The notes: generated from the letters alone by a model not told the origin. DNA of 64,000 bases from Pseudomonas abietaniphila (GCF_900100795.1 NZ_FNCO01000011.1:186001-250000); one strand, 5' to 3'. Shown: positions 43,206 through 52,062, numbered from the stretch's first letter. Numbers and translations are program-made.

Positions 43206-45049
43206 ACCTACTCTTTCTGACTTTCGTATTCCCTCTGATCGGCTTCCTGCTGCTGTCGTTCTCACGCGGCAAATGGTCGGAAAACCTGTCGGCCCTGATC
43301 GGCGTCGGCTCCATTGGCCTGTCGGCCATTGTGGCCGCCTACGTGATCTTCCAGTTCAACGTCTCGCCGCCCGAAGGCGGTCACCTGACCATGGTGTTGT
43401 GGCGCTGGATGTCGGTTGACGGCTTCGACCCTAACTTCGCGCTGTATGTCGATGGCCTGTCCATCACCATGCTGGGCGTCGTGGTCGGCGTGGGCTTCCT
43501 GATCCACCTGTTCGCGTCCTGGTACATGCGCGGTGAAGACGGTTACTCGCGCTTCTTCGCCTACACCAACCTGTTCATTGCCAGCATGTTGTTCCTGATC
43601 CTGGGCGACAACCTGCTGTTCATCTACTTCGGTTGGGAAGGCGTGGGCCTGTGTTCGTACCTGTTGATCGGTTTCTATTACAGCAACCGCAACAACGGCA
43701 ACGCGGCACTGAAAGCCTTCATCGTGACCCGCATCGGCGACGTGTTCATGGCCATCGGCCTGTTCATCCTGTTCCAGCAACTGGGCACGTTGAACATCCA
43801 GGAACTGCTGGTACGTGCACCGCAGCACTTCAAGGTCGGCGACTTCTGGATCGTGCTGGCCACCCTGATGCTGCTGGGCGGCGCTGTCGGTAAATCCGCG
43901 CAACTGCCGCTGCAGACCTGGCTGGCGGATGCGATGGCCGGTCCTACCCCGGTTTCCGCACTGATCCACGCGGCCACCATGGTAACCGCCGGTGTCTACC
44001 TGATCGCCCGTACACACGGCCTGTTCGCCCTGGCGCCGGACATCCTGCACCTGGTCGGCATCGTCGGCGGTGTGACCCTGGTGCTGGCAGGTTTTGCGGC
44101 ACTGGTTCAGACCGACATCAAACGTATCCTCGCCTACTCGACCATGAGCCAGATCGGCTACATGTTCCTGGCGTTGGGTGTGGGTGCATGGGAAGGCGCG
44201 ATCTTCCACCTGATGACCCACGCTTTCTTCAAGGCCCTGCTGTTCCTTGCATCCGGTGCGGTGATCGTGGCCTGCCACCACGAGCAGAACATCTTCAAGA
44301 TGGGCGGCCTGTGGAAGAAACTGCCACTGGCCTACACCAGCTTCATCGTCGGCGGCGCTGCCCTGGCGGCATTGCCTCTGGTGACTGCAGGTTTCTACTC
44401 CAAGGACGAAATTCTTTGGGAAGCCTTCGCCAGTGGCCATCAGTACCTGCTGTATGCAGGTCTGGTCGGTGCCTTCATGACTTCGCTGTATACCTTCCGC
44501 CTGATCTTCATCGCCTTCCACGGCGAAGCGAAGACCGAAGCTCACGCTGGCCACGGGATCTCCCACTGGTTGCCGCTGAGCGTGCTGATCGTGCTGTCGA
44601 CGTTCATCGGTGCCTGGATTCATCCGCCACTGGCGGGCGTGCTGCCGGAAAGCGCCGGTCATGCCGGTGGCGAAGCCAAGCACAGTCTGGAAATCGCCTC
44701 GGGCGCCATCGCCCTGGCCGGTATCCTGCTGGCCGCGGTGCTGTTCCTCGGCAAGCGTCGTCTGGTCACGGCCATCGCCAACAGCGGTCCGGGTCGATTC
44801 CTGTCCGCCTGGTGGTTCGCGGCATGGGGCTTCGACTGGGTGTATGACGTGTTGTTCGTCAAACCTTACCTGGCAATCAGCCGCATCCTGCGTGGCGACC
44901 CGCTCGACCACACGATTGGTGTGATCCCGCGTCTGGTCAAAGCCGGTAACGGCTTGATGACCCGTACTGAAACCGGTCAGCTGCGCTGGTACGCCGCTTC
45001 GATCGCCGCAGGTGCCGTACTGGTACTCGGCGCGATTGTGCTGGTCTGA
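43202..45049 (+). CDS. nuoL: NADH-quinone oxidoreductase subunit L
   Basis: A 615-residue antiporter-like pump subunit, the distal one, with about 16 helices and a C-terminal lateral helix (HL) along the membrane arm. LPLQTWLADAMAGPTPVSALIHAATMV is the conserved helix 7-8 region, and Lys/His proton-path residues sit in TDIKRILAYST and HLMTHAFFKALLF. A 52-bp gap separates it from nuoM. Confidence 0.97.
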   Translation: MNLLFLTFVFPLIGFLLLSFSRGKWSENLSALIGVGSIGLSAIVAAYVIFQFNVSPPEGGHLTMVLWRWMSVDGFDPNFALYVDGLSITMLGVVVGVGFLIHLFASWYMRGEDGYSRFFAYTNLFIASMLFLILGDNLLFIYFGWEGVGLCSYLLIGFYYSNRNNGNAALKAFIVTRIGDVFMAIGLFILFQQLGTLNIQELLVRAPQHFKVGDFWIVLATLMLLGGAVGKSAQLPLQTWLADAMAGPTPVSALIHAATMVTAGVYLIARTHGLFALAPDILHLVGIVGGVTLVLAGFAALVQTDIKRILAYSTMSQIGYMFLALGVGAWEGAIFHLMTHAFFKALLFLASGAVIVACHHEQNIFKMGGLWKKLPLAYTSFIVGGAALAALPLVTAGFYSKDEILWEAFASGHQYLLYAGLVGAFMTSLYTFRLIFIAFHGEAKTEAHAGHGISHWLPLSVLIVLSTFIGAWIHPPLAGVLPESAGHAGGEAKHSLEIASGAIALAGILLAAVLFLGKRRLVTAIANSGPGRFLSAWWFAAWGFDWVYDVLFVKPYLAISRILRGDPLDHTIGVIPRLVKAGNGLMTRTETGQLRWYAASIAAGAVLVLGAIVLV

Positions 45050-45101
45050 TGAGTCTATCTGACATGAACCTTGCGACTTACGAAAAGGAATTGAGCCCGT
45101 C

Positions 45102-46634
45102 ATGATTCTGCCTTGGCTAATCCTGATCCCCTTTATCGGCGGCCTGTTGTGCTGGCAAGGTGAGCGCTTCGGCCCTACCCTGCCGCGCTGGATTGCGCTG
45201 GTTACGATGTCCCTCCTGACTGCCCTGGCGCTGTGGCTGTGGAGCACCGGTACGTACACCTACGCACCGGCTCCTGGCGTCGACCCCACCTGGGCGGTTG
45301 AATTCAAGGCCCAGTGGATCCAGCGCTTTGGCATCAGCGTCCATCTGGCGCTCGATGGCCTGTCGTTGCTGATGATCCTGCTGACCGGTCTGCTGGGTGT
45401 CCTCTCGGTCCTCTGCTCGTGGAAAGAAATCCAGCGTAACGTCGGCTTCTTCCACCTGAACCTGATGTGGATCCTGGGCGGTGTGGTGGGCGTGTTCCTC
45501 GCCATCGACCTGTTCATGTTCTTCTTCTTCTGGGAAATGATGCTGGTGCCGATGTTCTTCCTCATCGCGCTCTGGGGTCACAGCTCTGCAGACGGCAAGA
45601 AAACCCGTATCTACGCCGCGACCAAGTTCTTCATCTTCACTCAGGCCAGCGGCCTGATCATGCTGGTGGCGATCCTGGGCCTGGTGCTGGTGCACTTCAA
45701 TCAGACCGGCGTCATCACGTTCAGCTACGCCGACCTGCTGAAGACCAAACTGTCCCACGGCACCGAGTACATCCTGATGCTGGGCTTCTTCATCGCCTTC
45801 GCGGTGAAGCTGCCGATCGTGCCGCTGCACTCCTGGTTGCCTGACGCGCACGCCCAGGCACCGACCGCAGGTTCTGTGGACCTGGCGGGTATCCTGCTGA
45901 AGACCGCCGCTTATGGTCTGCTGCGTTTTGCCCTGCCGCTGTTCCCGAACGCGTCGGCAGAGTTCGCACCGATCGCGATGATCCTCGGCCTGATCGGGAT
46001 CTTCTACGGTGCCTTCCTGGCCTTTGCCCAGACCGACATCAAGCGTCTGATCGCGTTTTCCAGCGTGTCGCACATGGGCTTCGTGCTGATCGGTATCTAC
46101 TCCGGCAGCCAGCAGGCGCTGCAAGGCGTCGTGGTTCAGATGCTGGCCCACGGTTTGTCGGCCGCTGCACTGTTTATCCTCAGCGGTCAGCTGTACGAGC
46201 GCCTGCACACCCGTGACATGCGCGAGATGGGCGGCCTGTGGAACAAGATCGCTTACCTGCCAGCCATCAGCCTGTTCTTCGCAGCCGCCTCCTTGGGTCT
46301 GCCGGGCACCGGTAACTTCGTTGGCGAGTTCCTGATCCTGATCGGCACCTTCGTGAGCGCACCGTGGATCACCGCCATCGCCACTTCCGGCCTGGTGTTC
46401 GGTTCGGTCTACTCGCTGATCATGATCCACCGCGCCTACTTCGGCCCTGCAAAGACCGAAGAGATTCTCAAAGGCATGGATGGACGGGAATTGATCATGG
46501 TGCTGGGCCTGGCCGTGTTGCTGGTCCTGCTGGGTATCTACCCGCAGCCGGTTCTCGACACTTCCTCGGCGACCATGCATGGCGTGCAGCAATGGCTCGG
46601 CACCGCCTTCACTCAACTCGCTTCGGCCCGGTAA
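45102..46634 (+). CDS. nuoM: NADH-quinone oxidoreductase subunit M
   Basis: A 510-residue antiporter-like pump subunit with 14 helices, one proton channel. The conserved FFFWEMMLVPMFFLI contains the key membrane glutamate, and VKLPIVPLHSWLPDAHAQAP and TDIKRLIAFSSVSHMGF follow. The nuoN start lies seven bases downstream. Confidence 0.97.
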   Translation: MILPWLILIPFIGGLLCWQGERFGPTLPRWIALVTMSLLTALALWLWSTGTYTYAPAPGVDPTWAVEFKAQWIQRFGISVHLALDGLSLLMILLTGLLGVLSVLCSWKEIQRNVGFFHLNLMWILGGVVGVFLAIDLFMFFFFWEMMLVPMFFLIALWGHSSADGKKTRIYAATKFFIFTQASGLIMLVAILGLVLVHFNQTGVITFSYADLLKTKLSHGTEYILMLGFFIAFAVKLPIVPLHSWLPDAHAQAPTAGSVDLAGILLKTAAYGLLRFALPLFPNASAEFAPIAMILGLIGIFYGAFLAFAQTDIKRLIAFSSVSHMGFVLIGIYSGSQQALQGVVVQMLAHGLSAAALFILSGQLYERLHTRDMREMGGLWNKIAYLPAISLFFAAASLGLPGTGNFVGEFLILIGTFVSAPWITAIATSGLVFGSVYSLIMIHRAYFGPAKTEEILKGMDGRELIMVLGLAVLLVLLGIYPQPVLDTSSATMHGVQQWLGTAFTQLASAR

Positions 46635-46641
46635 GAGCGCT

Positions 46642-48099
46642 ATGGACCTGACGATTCAACACTTTATTGCGCTGGCGCCGCTGCTGATTACCAGCATCAC
46701 CGTTGTGGTGGTGATGCTGGGCATCGCATGGCGTCGCAATCACTCGCAATCGTTCCTGCTGACCGTGGCAGGACTCAACCTGGCCCTGCTGTCGATTTAC
46801 CCGGCCCTCAAGGTCGCGCCGCTGGTGGTTACGCCTCTGCTGCAGATCGACAGCTTTGCCCTGCTGTATATCGGCATCATTCTGGTCTCCACTCTGGCGT
46901 GCGTCACCCTGGCTCACGCCTACCTGGGTGAAGGCAAGGCCGGTTACCCGGGCAACCGTGAAGAGCTTTACCTGCTGATCCTGATGGCCGCTGCCGGCGG
47001 CATGGTGCTGGTCGCCTCGCAACACCTGGCGAGCCTGTTCATCGGTCTGGAACTGCTGTCGGTGCCGGTCTACGGTCTGGTGGCTTATGCCTTCTTCAAC
47101 AAGCGTTCGCTGGAAGCCGGTATCAAGTACATGGTGCTTTCGGCGGCAGGGTCTGCGTTCCTGCTGTTCGGTATGGCGCTGCTGTACGCCGAAGCGGGCA
47201 GCCTGGGCTTCAGCGAAATCGGCAAGGCCATCGCGGCCACCGGTATGCCAAGCCCGATCGCCAGCCTGGGTCTGGGCATGATGTTGATCGGTCTGGGCTT
47301 CAAGCTGTCGCTGGTGCCGTTCCACCTGTGGACGCCGGACGTGTACGAAGGCGCCCCTGCCCCGGTGGCGGCGTTCCTGGCCACCGCCAGCAAGGTCGCG
47401 GTGTTCGGTGTGCTGGTGCGTCTGTTCCAGATCTCTCCGGCGGCCAGCAGCGGTGTGCTGACGGACGTGATGTCGGTCATTGCGGTGGCGTCGATCCTGA
47501 TCGGTAACCTGTTGGCGCTGACTCAGAACAACCTCAAGCGTCTGCTGGGCTATTCGTCCATCGCTCACTTCGGTTACCTGATGATCGCGATGGTCGCCAG
47601 CAAAGGTCTGGCGGTTGAAGCGATCAGCGTGTACCTGGTGACTTACGTGCTGACCAGCCTGGGCGCGTTCGGTGTGATCACCTTGATGTCGTCGCCGTAC
47701 AGCGGTCGCGACGCCGATGCGATGTTCGAATACCGTGGTCTGTTCTGGCGTCGTCCGTACCTGACGGCCGTGCTGACGGTGATGATGCTGTCGCTGGCGG
47801 GTATTCCGTTGACGACGGGCTTTATCGGTAAGTTCTACATCATTGCAACCGGTGTCGAGGCTCACTTGTGGTGGCTGACCGGTTCGCTGGTGATCGGCAG
47901 TGCGATTGGTGTGTTCTATTACCTGCGGGTGATGGTGACGCTGTATCTGCAGGACTCGAAGATTCAGCGCCACGATGCGCCGTTCAATTGGGCGCAGCGT
48001 GCCGGTGGTGTGATGTTGTTGGGGATTACGCTGTTGGCGTTCTTCCTGGGTGTTTACCCGCAGCCGTTGTTGTCTCTGGTGCAGCACGCCGGGCTTTGA
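46642..48099 (+). CDS. nuoN: NADH-quinone oxidoreductase subunit N
   Basis: A 485-residue antiporter-like subunit, the proximal pump of the membrane arm. FIGLELLSVPVYGLVA carries the conserved glutamate, and FKLSLVPFHLWTPDVYEGAP and NNLKRLLGYSSIAHFGY follow. The ATG at 46642 (MDLTIQHFIALAPLL) is used; the longer in-frame reading overlaps nuoM by 56 bp. It is the last gene of the operon, with a terminator 20 bp on. Confidence 0.97.
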   Translation: MDLTIQHFIALAPLLITSITVVVVMLGIAWRRNHSQSFLLTVAGLNLALLSIYPALKVAPLVVTPLLQIDSFALLYIGIILVSTLACVTLAHAYLGEGKAGYPGNREELYLLILMAAAGGMVLVASQHLASLFIGLELLSVPVYGLVAYAFFNKRSLEAGIKYMVLSAAGSAFLLFGMALLYAEAGSLGFSEIGKAIAATGMPSPIASLGLGMMLIGLGFKLSLVPFHLWTPDVYEGAPAPVAAFLATASKVAVFGVLVRLFQISPAASSGVLTDVMSVIAVASILIGNLLALTQNNLKRLLGYSSIAHFGYLMIAMVASKGLAVEAISVYLVTYVLTSLGAFGVITLMSSPYSGRDADAMFEYRGLFWRRPYLTAVLTVMMLSLAGIPLTTGFIGKFYIIATGVEAHLWWLTGSLVIGSAIGVFYYLRVMVTLYLQDSKIQRHDAPFNWAQRAGGVMLLGITLLAFFLGVYPQPLLSLVQHAGL

Positions 48100-48118
48100 G
48101 GGTTCGGTGAGGTAGAAG

Positions 48119-48147
48119 AAACCCTGCTCTTGAGCAGGGTTTTTTTA
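48119..48147 (+). terminator. rho-independent terminator of the nuo operon
   Basis: AAACCCTGCTC, loop TT, GAGCAGGG, then a run of seven T. Confidence 0.9.
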
Positions 48148-48211
48148 TGGCTGGAATCCGGATGATCTGGGTTTAGGGTGACACTGGGTTTATTGGCGGA
48201 TCCGTTGTTGA

Positions 48212-48486
48212 TGGTGGTGCTGACGGGTTCTGGCTAACGCCAGACCTGTTTCGCCTTCGGCGAGTTACTTTTTCAAGAGCCAAAAAGTAACCAAAAGGCC
48301 CTGCTCCTGGCTTGGCCCTCCTGCGTCGGGTCCCTTCACTCCGGCGACGCTCCGTGGGCACGCTGCCATCGGCCATCCATGGCCGGGGGCAGCTCTCGCG
48401 GCATCCATGCCGCTCGGCCCACTCCGCGCCGCCTGCGTTCAGCCTACACCCAAGTCGCGTTTTGTGGTGTCTGGACTTTCGCGGTG
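48212..48486 (+). repeat. dispersed noncoding repeat, copy A (long form)
   Basis: About 275 bp that recurs at 51415-51513 (partial, same orientation) and 51761-51981 (inverted, with an internal gap). It contains TTTCGCCTTCGGCGAGTTAC, the block CACTCCGGCGACGCTCCGTG, a central block with GGCCATCCATGGCC, and CACCCAAGTCGCGTTTTGTG at its right end. No long protein in any frame looks real. The whole stretch 48100-48905 is otherwise geneless. Confidence 0.75.
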
Positions 48487-48488
48487 AA

Positions 48489-48541
48489 AGATCAAGATCA
48501 AGATCAAGATCAAGATCAAGATCAAGATCAAGATCAAGATC
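48489..48541. repeat. hexanucleotide tandem repeat (AGATCA)n
   Basis: Eight full copies plus five bases of AGATCA in perfect tandem, at the right edge of repeat copy A. Each unit contains a GATC site. Because the unit length is a multiple of three, copy-number change would not shift a reading frame; a translated frame here gives only alternating dipeptides. Confidence 0.9.
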
Positions 48542-48671
48542 GGAATCGCTGACGCGCTTCGCTATCTCATGACCGATAACAAGTCCTTGTGGGAGACGTC
48601 GGAGGTTACGACGGCAGCGAATGCGGTAGGTCATTCACCCTGAATACCTCTCCCCCACCACCGACTGTCTT

Positions 48672-48720
48672 GATCGTTCCCACGCTCTGCGTGGGCACGC
48701 ATGTCCTGACGCTCTGCGTC
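48672..48720 (+). repeat. left half of an inverted intergenic repeat pair
   Basis: GATCGTTCCCACGCTCTGCG...GACGCTCTGCGTC. The same sequence occurs in inverted orientation at 51366-51411. Together they bracket the dCache chemoreceptor gene and the 82-aa gene. Nearby 48591-48630 also shares CGGAGGTTACGACGG with 24351-24365. Confidence 0.7.
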
Positions 48721-48905
48721 GACTCTCCATGGGGTAGAGACGCTATCGAGCGTTGCCAATCGTCTGTATGCCGTGGCCCTGCCCTCACCTTCTCACGTCG
48801 TCGGCCGATAGTCTGGAGGTAGCCGTGGACGTCTCTTCTAAAAAATCCAGCCACGCACTTTTTTGTTTCTGCCTTCCAACACTTATAAAACCAGCGGAAT
48901 ATTTC

Positions 48906-50849
48906 ATGAACATCAAACAGAAGCTGACGTGGGCGTTTGCGGCCATCGCGTGTCTCCCGGTTATTGTGGTGGCGGTGCTTGTCGTGTTTAACGTGCGGGA
49001 AGGGGCCAAGGCCGACTTCGTGGACAGCAGTGGGCGCGAGATTCGTCAGATCGATAACGGGATGAAGCAGTTTTTCGACGGTATCAGCCAGAACGTCGAG
49101 TACCTGGCGAAGGACCCCCGCGTGGTTGCTGGCAAGGATTTGAAGAACTACTCAGGGGCCGATGCGGCTCAGATTCCGCTGACTGAAAACAACCGTGCAT
49201 TCCTCGAGATGTTCGAGGCCTTCGCCAAAAGCCATCCGAGCACCGCGTATCTCTCTCTTGGCCTGACGGATGGCGGCTACGCGAGCTGGCCGGACGACGC
49301 CAAGCTCTCCCAGTATGATCCGCGCCAGCGTCCGTGGTATCAGGCAGCGATCGCTTCGCCAGGTGCCACTGTTCGCACAGGCGCCTACTATTGGGCCCCG
49401 GATGACATCTCGTTGATCGGCACCGTGCACACCGTCAGCGACGCAGCGGGCAAGCTGGTGGGTGTTGTCGGTCTGGACGTCTCGCTCAAGCAGCTGACCG
49501 AGCTGGTCAAGAACATCAAGCTGGGCAACAGCGGTTACCTCATGCTGGTCGAAGCCAACGGCAACGTGCTCGTGGACCCCAGCAACGCGCAGCATAACTT
49601 CAAACCGATGGCCAGCCTGGGCGCCAACTACGCCGAGCTGGCGCAACGTGGCGACGGCCCCGCTCAGGTCGAGATCGACGGTAAGGTCTACATGGCCAAC
49701 GTGATCAGCTCCAAAGGGTTGGGCTGGCGTTTCATCGGTCTGATCGAGCGCGACGAAGTGATGGCCAAGGCCTCTAACCTGACCTGGTTGATCGCCGCCA
49801 TTGCCGCCGCACTCGCGGTGATCTTCGCCGTGGTCGGCGCCAGCTTCGCCGGCTTGATCGTGCGGCCGATTCGTGGCGTTGCCGACGGTCTGCAGGAGAT
49901 TGCCGAAGGCGAAGGCGATCTCACGCGTCAGCTCAAGGTGCAGGGCAAGGACGAAACCGCCACGCTGGCGGGCTGGTTCAACCAGTTCCTCGGAATGATT
50001 TCGCAGTTGGTGCAACGGATCAGCAGTGCCTCTACCGATCTGCAAGCAGCGGCTGCCGACACCCATCAGGTCGCCAGAAACATGGACGAAGTCGCCGGTC
50101 GCCAACGTGAGGCGGTGGAGCTGGTCAGCACCGCCTTCAACGAGATGGTCGCCACCGCTAACGAAGTCGCGCGCTCCTGCAGCGAGGCGGCGTCCAGCGC
50201 CGATTCGGGTTATCGCGACGTGTCCGACGGCCAGCAGCACATCAGCGAAGCCACGGGCAGCGTGATGAAACTGAGCAAGGAACTGCAGCAATCGACGGAA
50301 ACCATGCAGTTGCTGGAGCAGGACAGCAAGAACATCAACAGCATCCTCGACACCATTCGCTCCATCGCCGAACAGACCAACCTGCTGGCGCTCAACGCCG
50401 CCATCGAAGCGGCGCGTGCCGGTGATCAAGGCCGCGGATTCGCGGTGGTGGCCGATGAAGTACGAGCACTGGCCCGACGCACCGCCGACTCGACAGGCGA
50501 AATTGACAGCCTGCTTGGCAACCTCGGACGGCGTACCCAAGAGGTGACGCTGCAGATGCAGGGAAGCTTGCAGGTCTCGCAAAACAGCGTCGAGTGCATC
50601 CAGCAGGCTCGGGACAGCTTCGACAAGATCCGCACGTCCGTCGATTCCATCCGCGATCAGAACACTCAGATCGCCACGGCCGCGGAAGAGCAGCATCAAG
50701 TGGCGGAAGAGATCAACCGGCATATCGCGCAGATTCATGCCGATGCTCAGTTGGTGGAAGAATTCGCGCACTCGGCACAGTCCGGTTCAGGGCGCCTGAC
50801 GGACATCTCCGGTCAACTCAAAGGCCTGGTGGGACGCTTCAAGTTCTGA
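48906..50849 (+). CDS. methyl-accepting chemotaxis protein with dCache ligand-binding domain
   Basis: A 647-residue chemoreceptor. TM1 is at about 8-29, the periplasmic double Cache domain at about 32-288, TM2 at about 293-318, HAMP at about 319-372, and the signalling domain thereafter with hairpin tip EQTNLLALNAAIEAARAG. In the sensor, Tyr137, Arg142, Trp144 and Tyr145 (YDPRQRPWY) plus Asp191 match the spacing of the amino-acid-binding dCache_1AA signature. By position it resembles P. aeruginosa TlpQ (PA2654, amine/histamine receptor), so the ligand is an amino acid or amine by inference. The start MNIKQKLTW is at 48906. Confidence 0.9.
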   Translation: MNIKQKLTWAFAAIACLPVIVVAVLVVFNVREGAKADFVDSSGREIRQIDNGMKQFFDGISQNVEYLAKDPRVVAGKDLKNYSGADAAQIPLTENNRAFLEMFEAFAKSHPSTAYLSLGLTDGGYASWPDDAKLSQYDPRQRPWYQAAIASPGATVRTGAYYWAPDDISLIGTVHTVSDAAGKLVGVVGLDVSLKQLTELVKNIKLGNSGYLMLVEANGNVLVDPSNAQHNFKPMASLGANYAELAQRGDGPAQVEIDGKVYMANVISSKGLGWRFIGLIERDEVMAKASNLTWLIAAIAAALAVIFAVVGASFAGLIVRPIRGVADGLQEIAEGEGDLTRQLKVQGKDETATLAGWFNQFLGMISQLVQRISSASTDLQAAAADTHQVARNMDEVAGRQREAVELVSTAFNEMVATANEVARSCSEAASSADSGYRDVSDGQQHISEATGSVMKLSKELQQSTETMQLLEQDSKNINSILDTIRSIAEQTNLLALNAAIEAARAGDQGRGFAVVADEVRALARRTADSTGEIDSLLGNLGRRTQEVTLQMQGSLQVSQNSVECIQQARDSFDKIRTSVDSIRDQNTQIATAAEEQHQVAEEINRHIAQIHADAQLVEEFAHSAQSGSGRLTDISGQLKGLVGRFKF

Positions 50850-50932
50850 CCTCATTCAGCACTATGGCCACGGACGGCCTGTAGCCGACACAGAGAAAAG
50901 GCTCACAACCGGAGCCCTTTCGACGAGCGGGA

Positions 50933-51181
50933 TCAGCGTTTCCGCCCTTGGGGCGAGGCGTGTGAAATAGACCTGTGCCACAACACGTTACTCACGCCCG
51001 AACGCTCCGCCGCCTCCACCATTGACGGGTAACTGCCCTGCCACGTGCCCACGATATTCCCCAACTCCGCGCCCGAATGAAGCAGCGCGTAATAGACCGC
51101 ATCGTGCCCACACAATTGATCTTCCTGGCATTCCAGAACGCGTTGATTGCCTAAAAAACGATAACAAATCGTGAAGCCCAT
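50933..51181 (-). CDS. small hypothetical protein, 82 aa
   Basis: An 82-residue soluble protein, MGFTICYRFLGNQRVLECQE..., with three cysteines (Cys6, 18, 24) and a basic tail (PQGRKR). I recognise no domain, though small proteins of this style are common in pseudomonads. It is convergent with the chemoreceptor and lies inside the inverted repeat pair. Coding status is moderately supported by codon usage and by a plausible start. Confidence 0.55.
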   Translation of the reverse strand: MGFTICYRFLGNQRVLECQEDQLCGHDAVYYALLHSGAELGNIVGTWQGSYPSMVEAAERSGVSNVLWHRSISHASPQGRKR

Positions 51182-51365
51182 GAAGCACCTCCACAGACAC
51201 TTTCCCAGTGCGCAGGCCGATCATAATCCTCGCCCTCAACGACCGCTGTGGCGAGCCGCTCATATTTAGTGACTTTCCGGGCCACGGGAGTGAGGCCAGA
51301 GATACAACGTTTGAATCCATTCGCTGCCTCGTCATGTTGCGGCTGACGTTCTGGTTCAAAAGGGC

Positions 51366-51411
51366 GACGCAGAGCGTCCAGAGCGGCGTTACCACGCGGA
51401 GCGTGGGAACC
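51366..51411 (-). repeat. right half of the inverted intergenic repeat pair
   Basis: GACGCAGAGCGTC...CCACGCGGAGCGTGGGAACC. Read on the minus strand it matches 48672-48720. It directly abuts repeat copy B. Confidence 0.7.
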
Positions 51412-51414
51412 ATC

Positions 51415-51513
51415 ATCGGCCATCCATGGCCGGGGCAGCTCTCGCGGTATCCATGCCGCTCGGCCCACTGCGCGCCACCTGCGTTAAGCCTGCACCCAAG
51501 TCGCGTTTGTGTC
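51415..51513 (+). repeat. dispersed noncoding repeat, copy B (partial)
   Basis: About 99 bp, roughly 90% identical by eye to 48368-48470, in the same orientation. It begins at GGCCATCCATGGCC and ends at CACCCAAGTCGCGTTTGTG; the left half of the element is absent. Confidence 0.75.
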
Positions 51514-51582
51514 GTCCAACGGTTCTACGTAATGACGATCAAAAGTAACGGTAGAAACAAAAATATCAGGCTGACGCAGACC

Positions 51583-51720
51583 CTGTAGGAGCGTGGCTTG
51601 TCCCGCGATCTGCCGGGAACCGGCAGCAAGAACTGTGTATGCGGGGCGTCAGGCAGAACCGAGTCGCCTGATTCTGCTACCGCTGCGCAGTAGATCGCGG
51701 GACAAGCCACGCTCCTACAG
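51583..51720. repeat. REP doublet (inverted pair, REPIN-like)
   Basis: Two 29-nt arms, 51583-51611 and 51692-51720, are exact reverse complements (core GTAGGAGCGTGGCTTGTCCC) around 80 bp. It is the same architecture as the element at 16819-16899 but a different sequence subtype. Confidence 0.85.
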
Positions 51721-51760
51721 GATTCGCGTAATTCGATGCTTTTGATTTTGCTCTTCTAGC

Positions 51761-51981
51761 GCGATAGTCCGAACGCCACAAAACGCGACTTGGGTGCAGG
51801 CCGAACGCAGGCGGCGGGCCCACGGAGCGTCGCCGGAGTGAGCAACGACGACGAAGGAGTGGCCAAACCAGGACAAGCCCCTTGGTAACTTGGGGATGGT
51901 CCGGCATTCCGGTTTTGAAGTAACCCGCCGAAGGCGGAACAGCTCGGCCGTTAGGCCGAACCCAACATCAGCGCCACCCGA
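51761..51981 (-). repeat. dispersed noncoding repeat, copy C (inverted, internally deleted)
   Basis: Read on the minus strand it follows copy A from the GGTGGTGCTGA region through CGCCTTCGGCG and CACTCCGGCGACGCTCCGTG to CACCCAAGTCGCGTTTTGTG, but it lacks about 75 bp of the central block that copies A and B share. 51182-52062 as a whole contains no convincing gene. Confidence 0.7.
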
Positions 51982-52023
51982 GCACACGGATTGGCAACCA
52001 AAACCGAGCGCCGCTAATCCGAA

Positions 52024-52047
52024 AAACCGATAAACCGATAAACCGAT
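52024..52047. repeat. octamer tandem repeat (AAACCGAT)3
   Basis: Three perfect copies of AAACCGAT just beyond the stop of the AI-2E permease gene. The unit is not a multiple of three, but it lies outside coding sequence. Confidence 0.8.
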
Positions 52048-52062
52048 AAGAAGCCAAAGGCA

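Noticed and set aside
43262..45259. 665-residue open frame antisense to nuoL
   Set aside because: Q/H/R-rich shadow of a hydrophobic membrane protein gene.
48489..48541. CRISPR array
   Set aside because: Direct tandem hexamers without spacers; no repeat-spacer pattern or cas genes anywhere in the window.
48312..48572. 86-residue frame with alternating Ser-Arg dipeptides
   Set aside because: Arises from translating the AGATCA tandem repeat and repeat copy A; no ribosome-binding site or conserved part.
51182..52062. Remnant insertion sequence
   Set aside because: Repeats are present, but no transposase fragment is recognisable in any frame.
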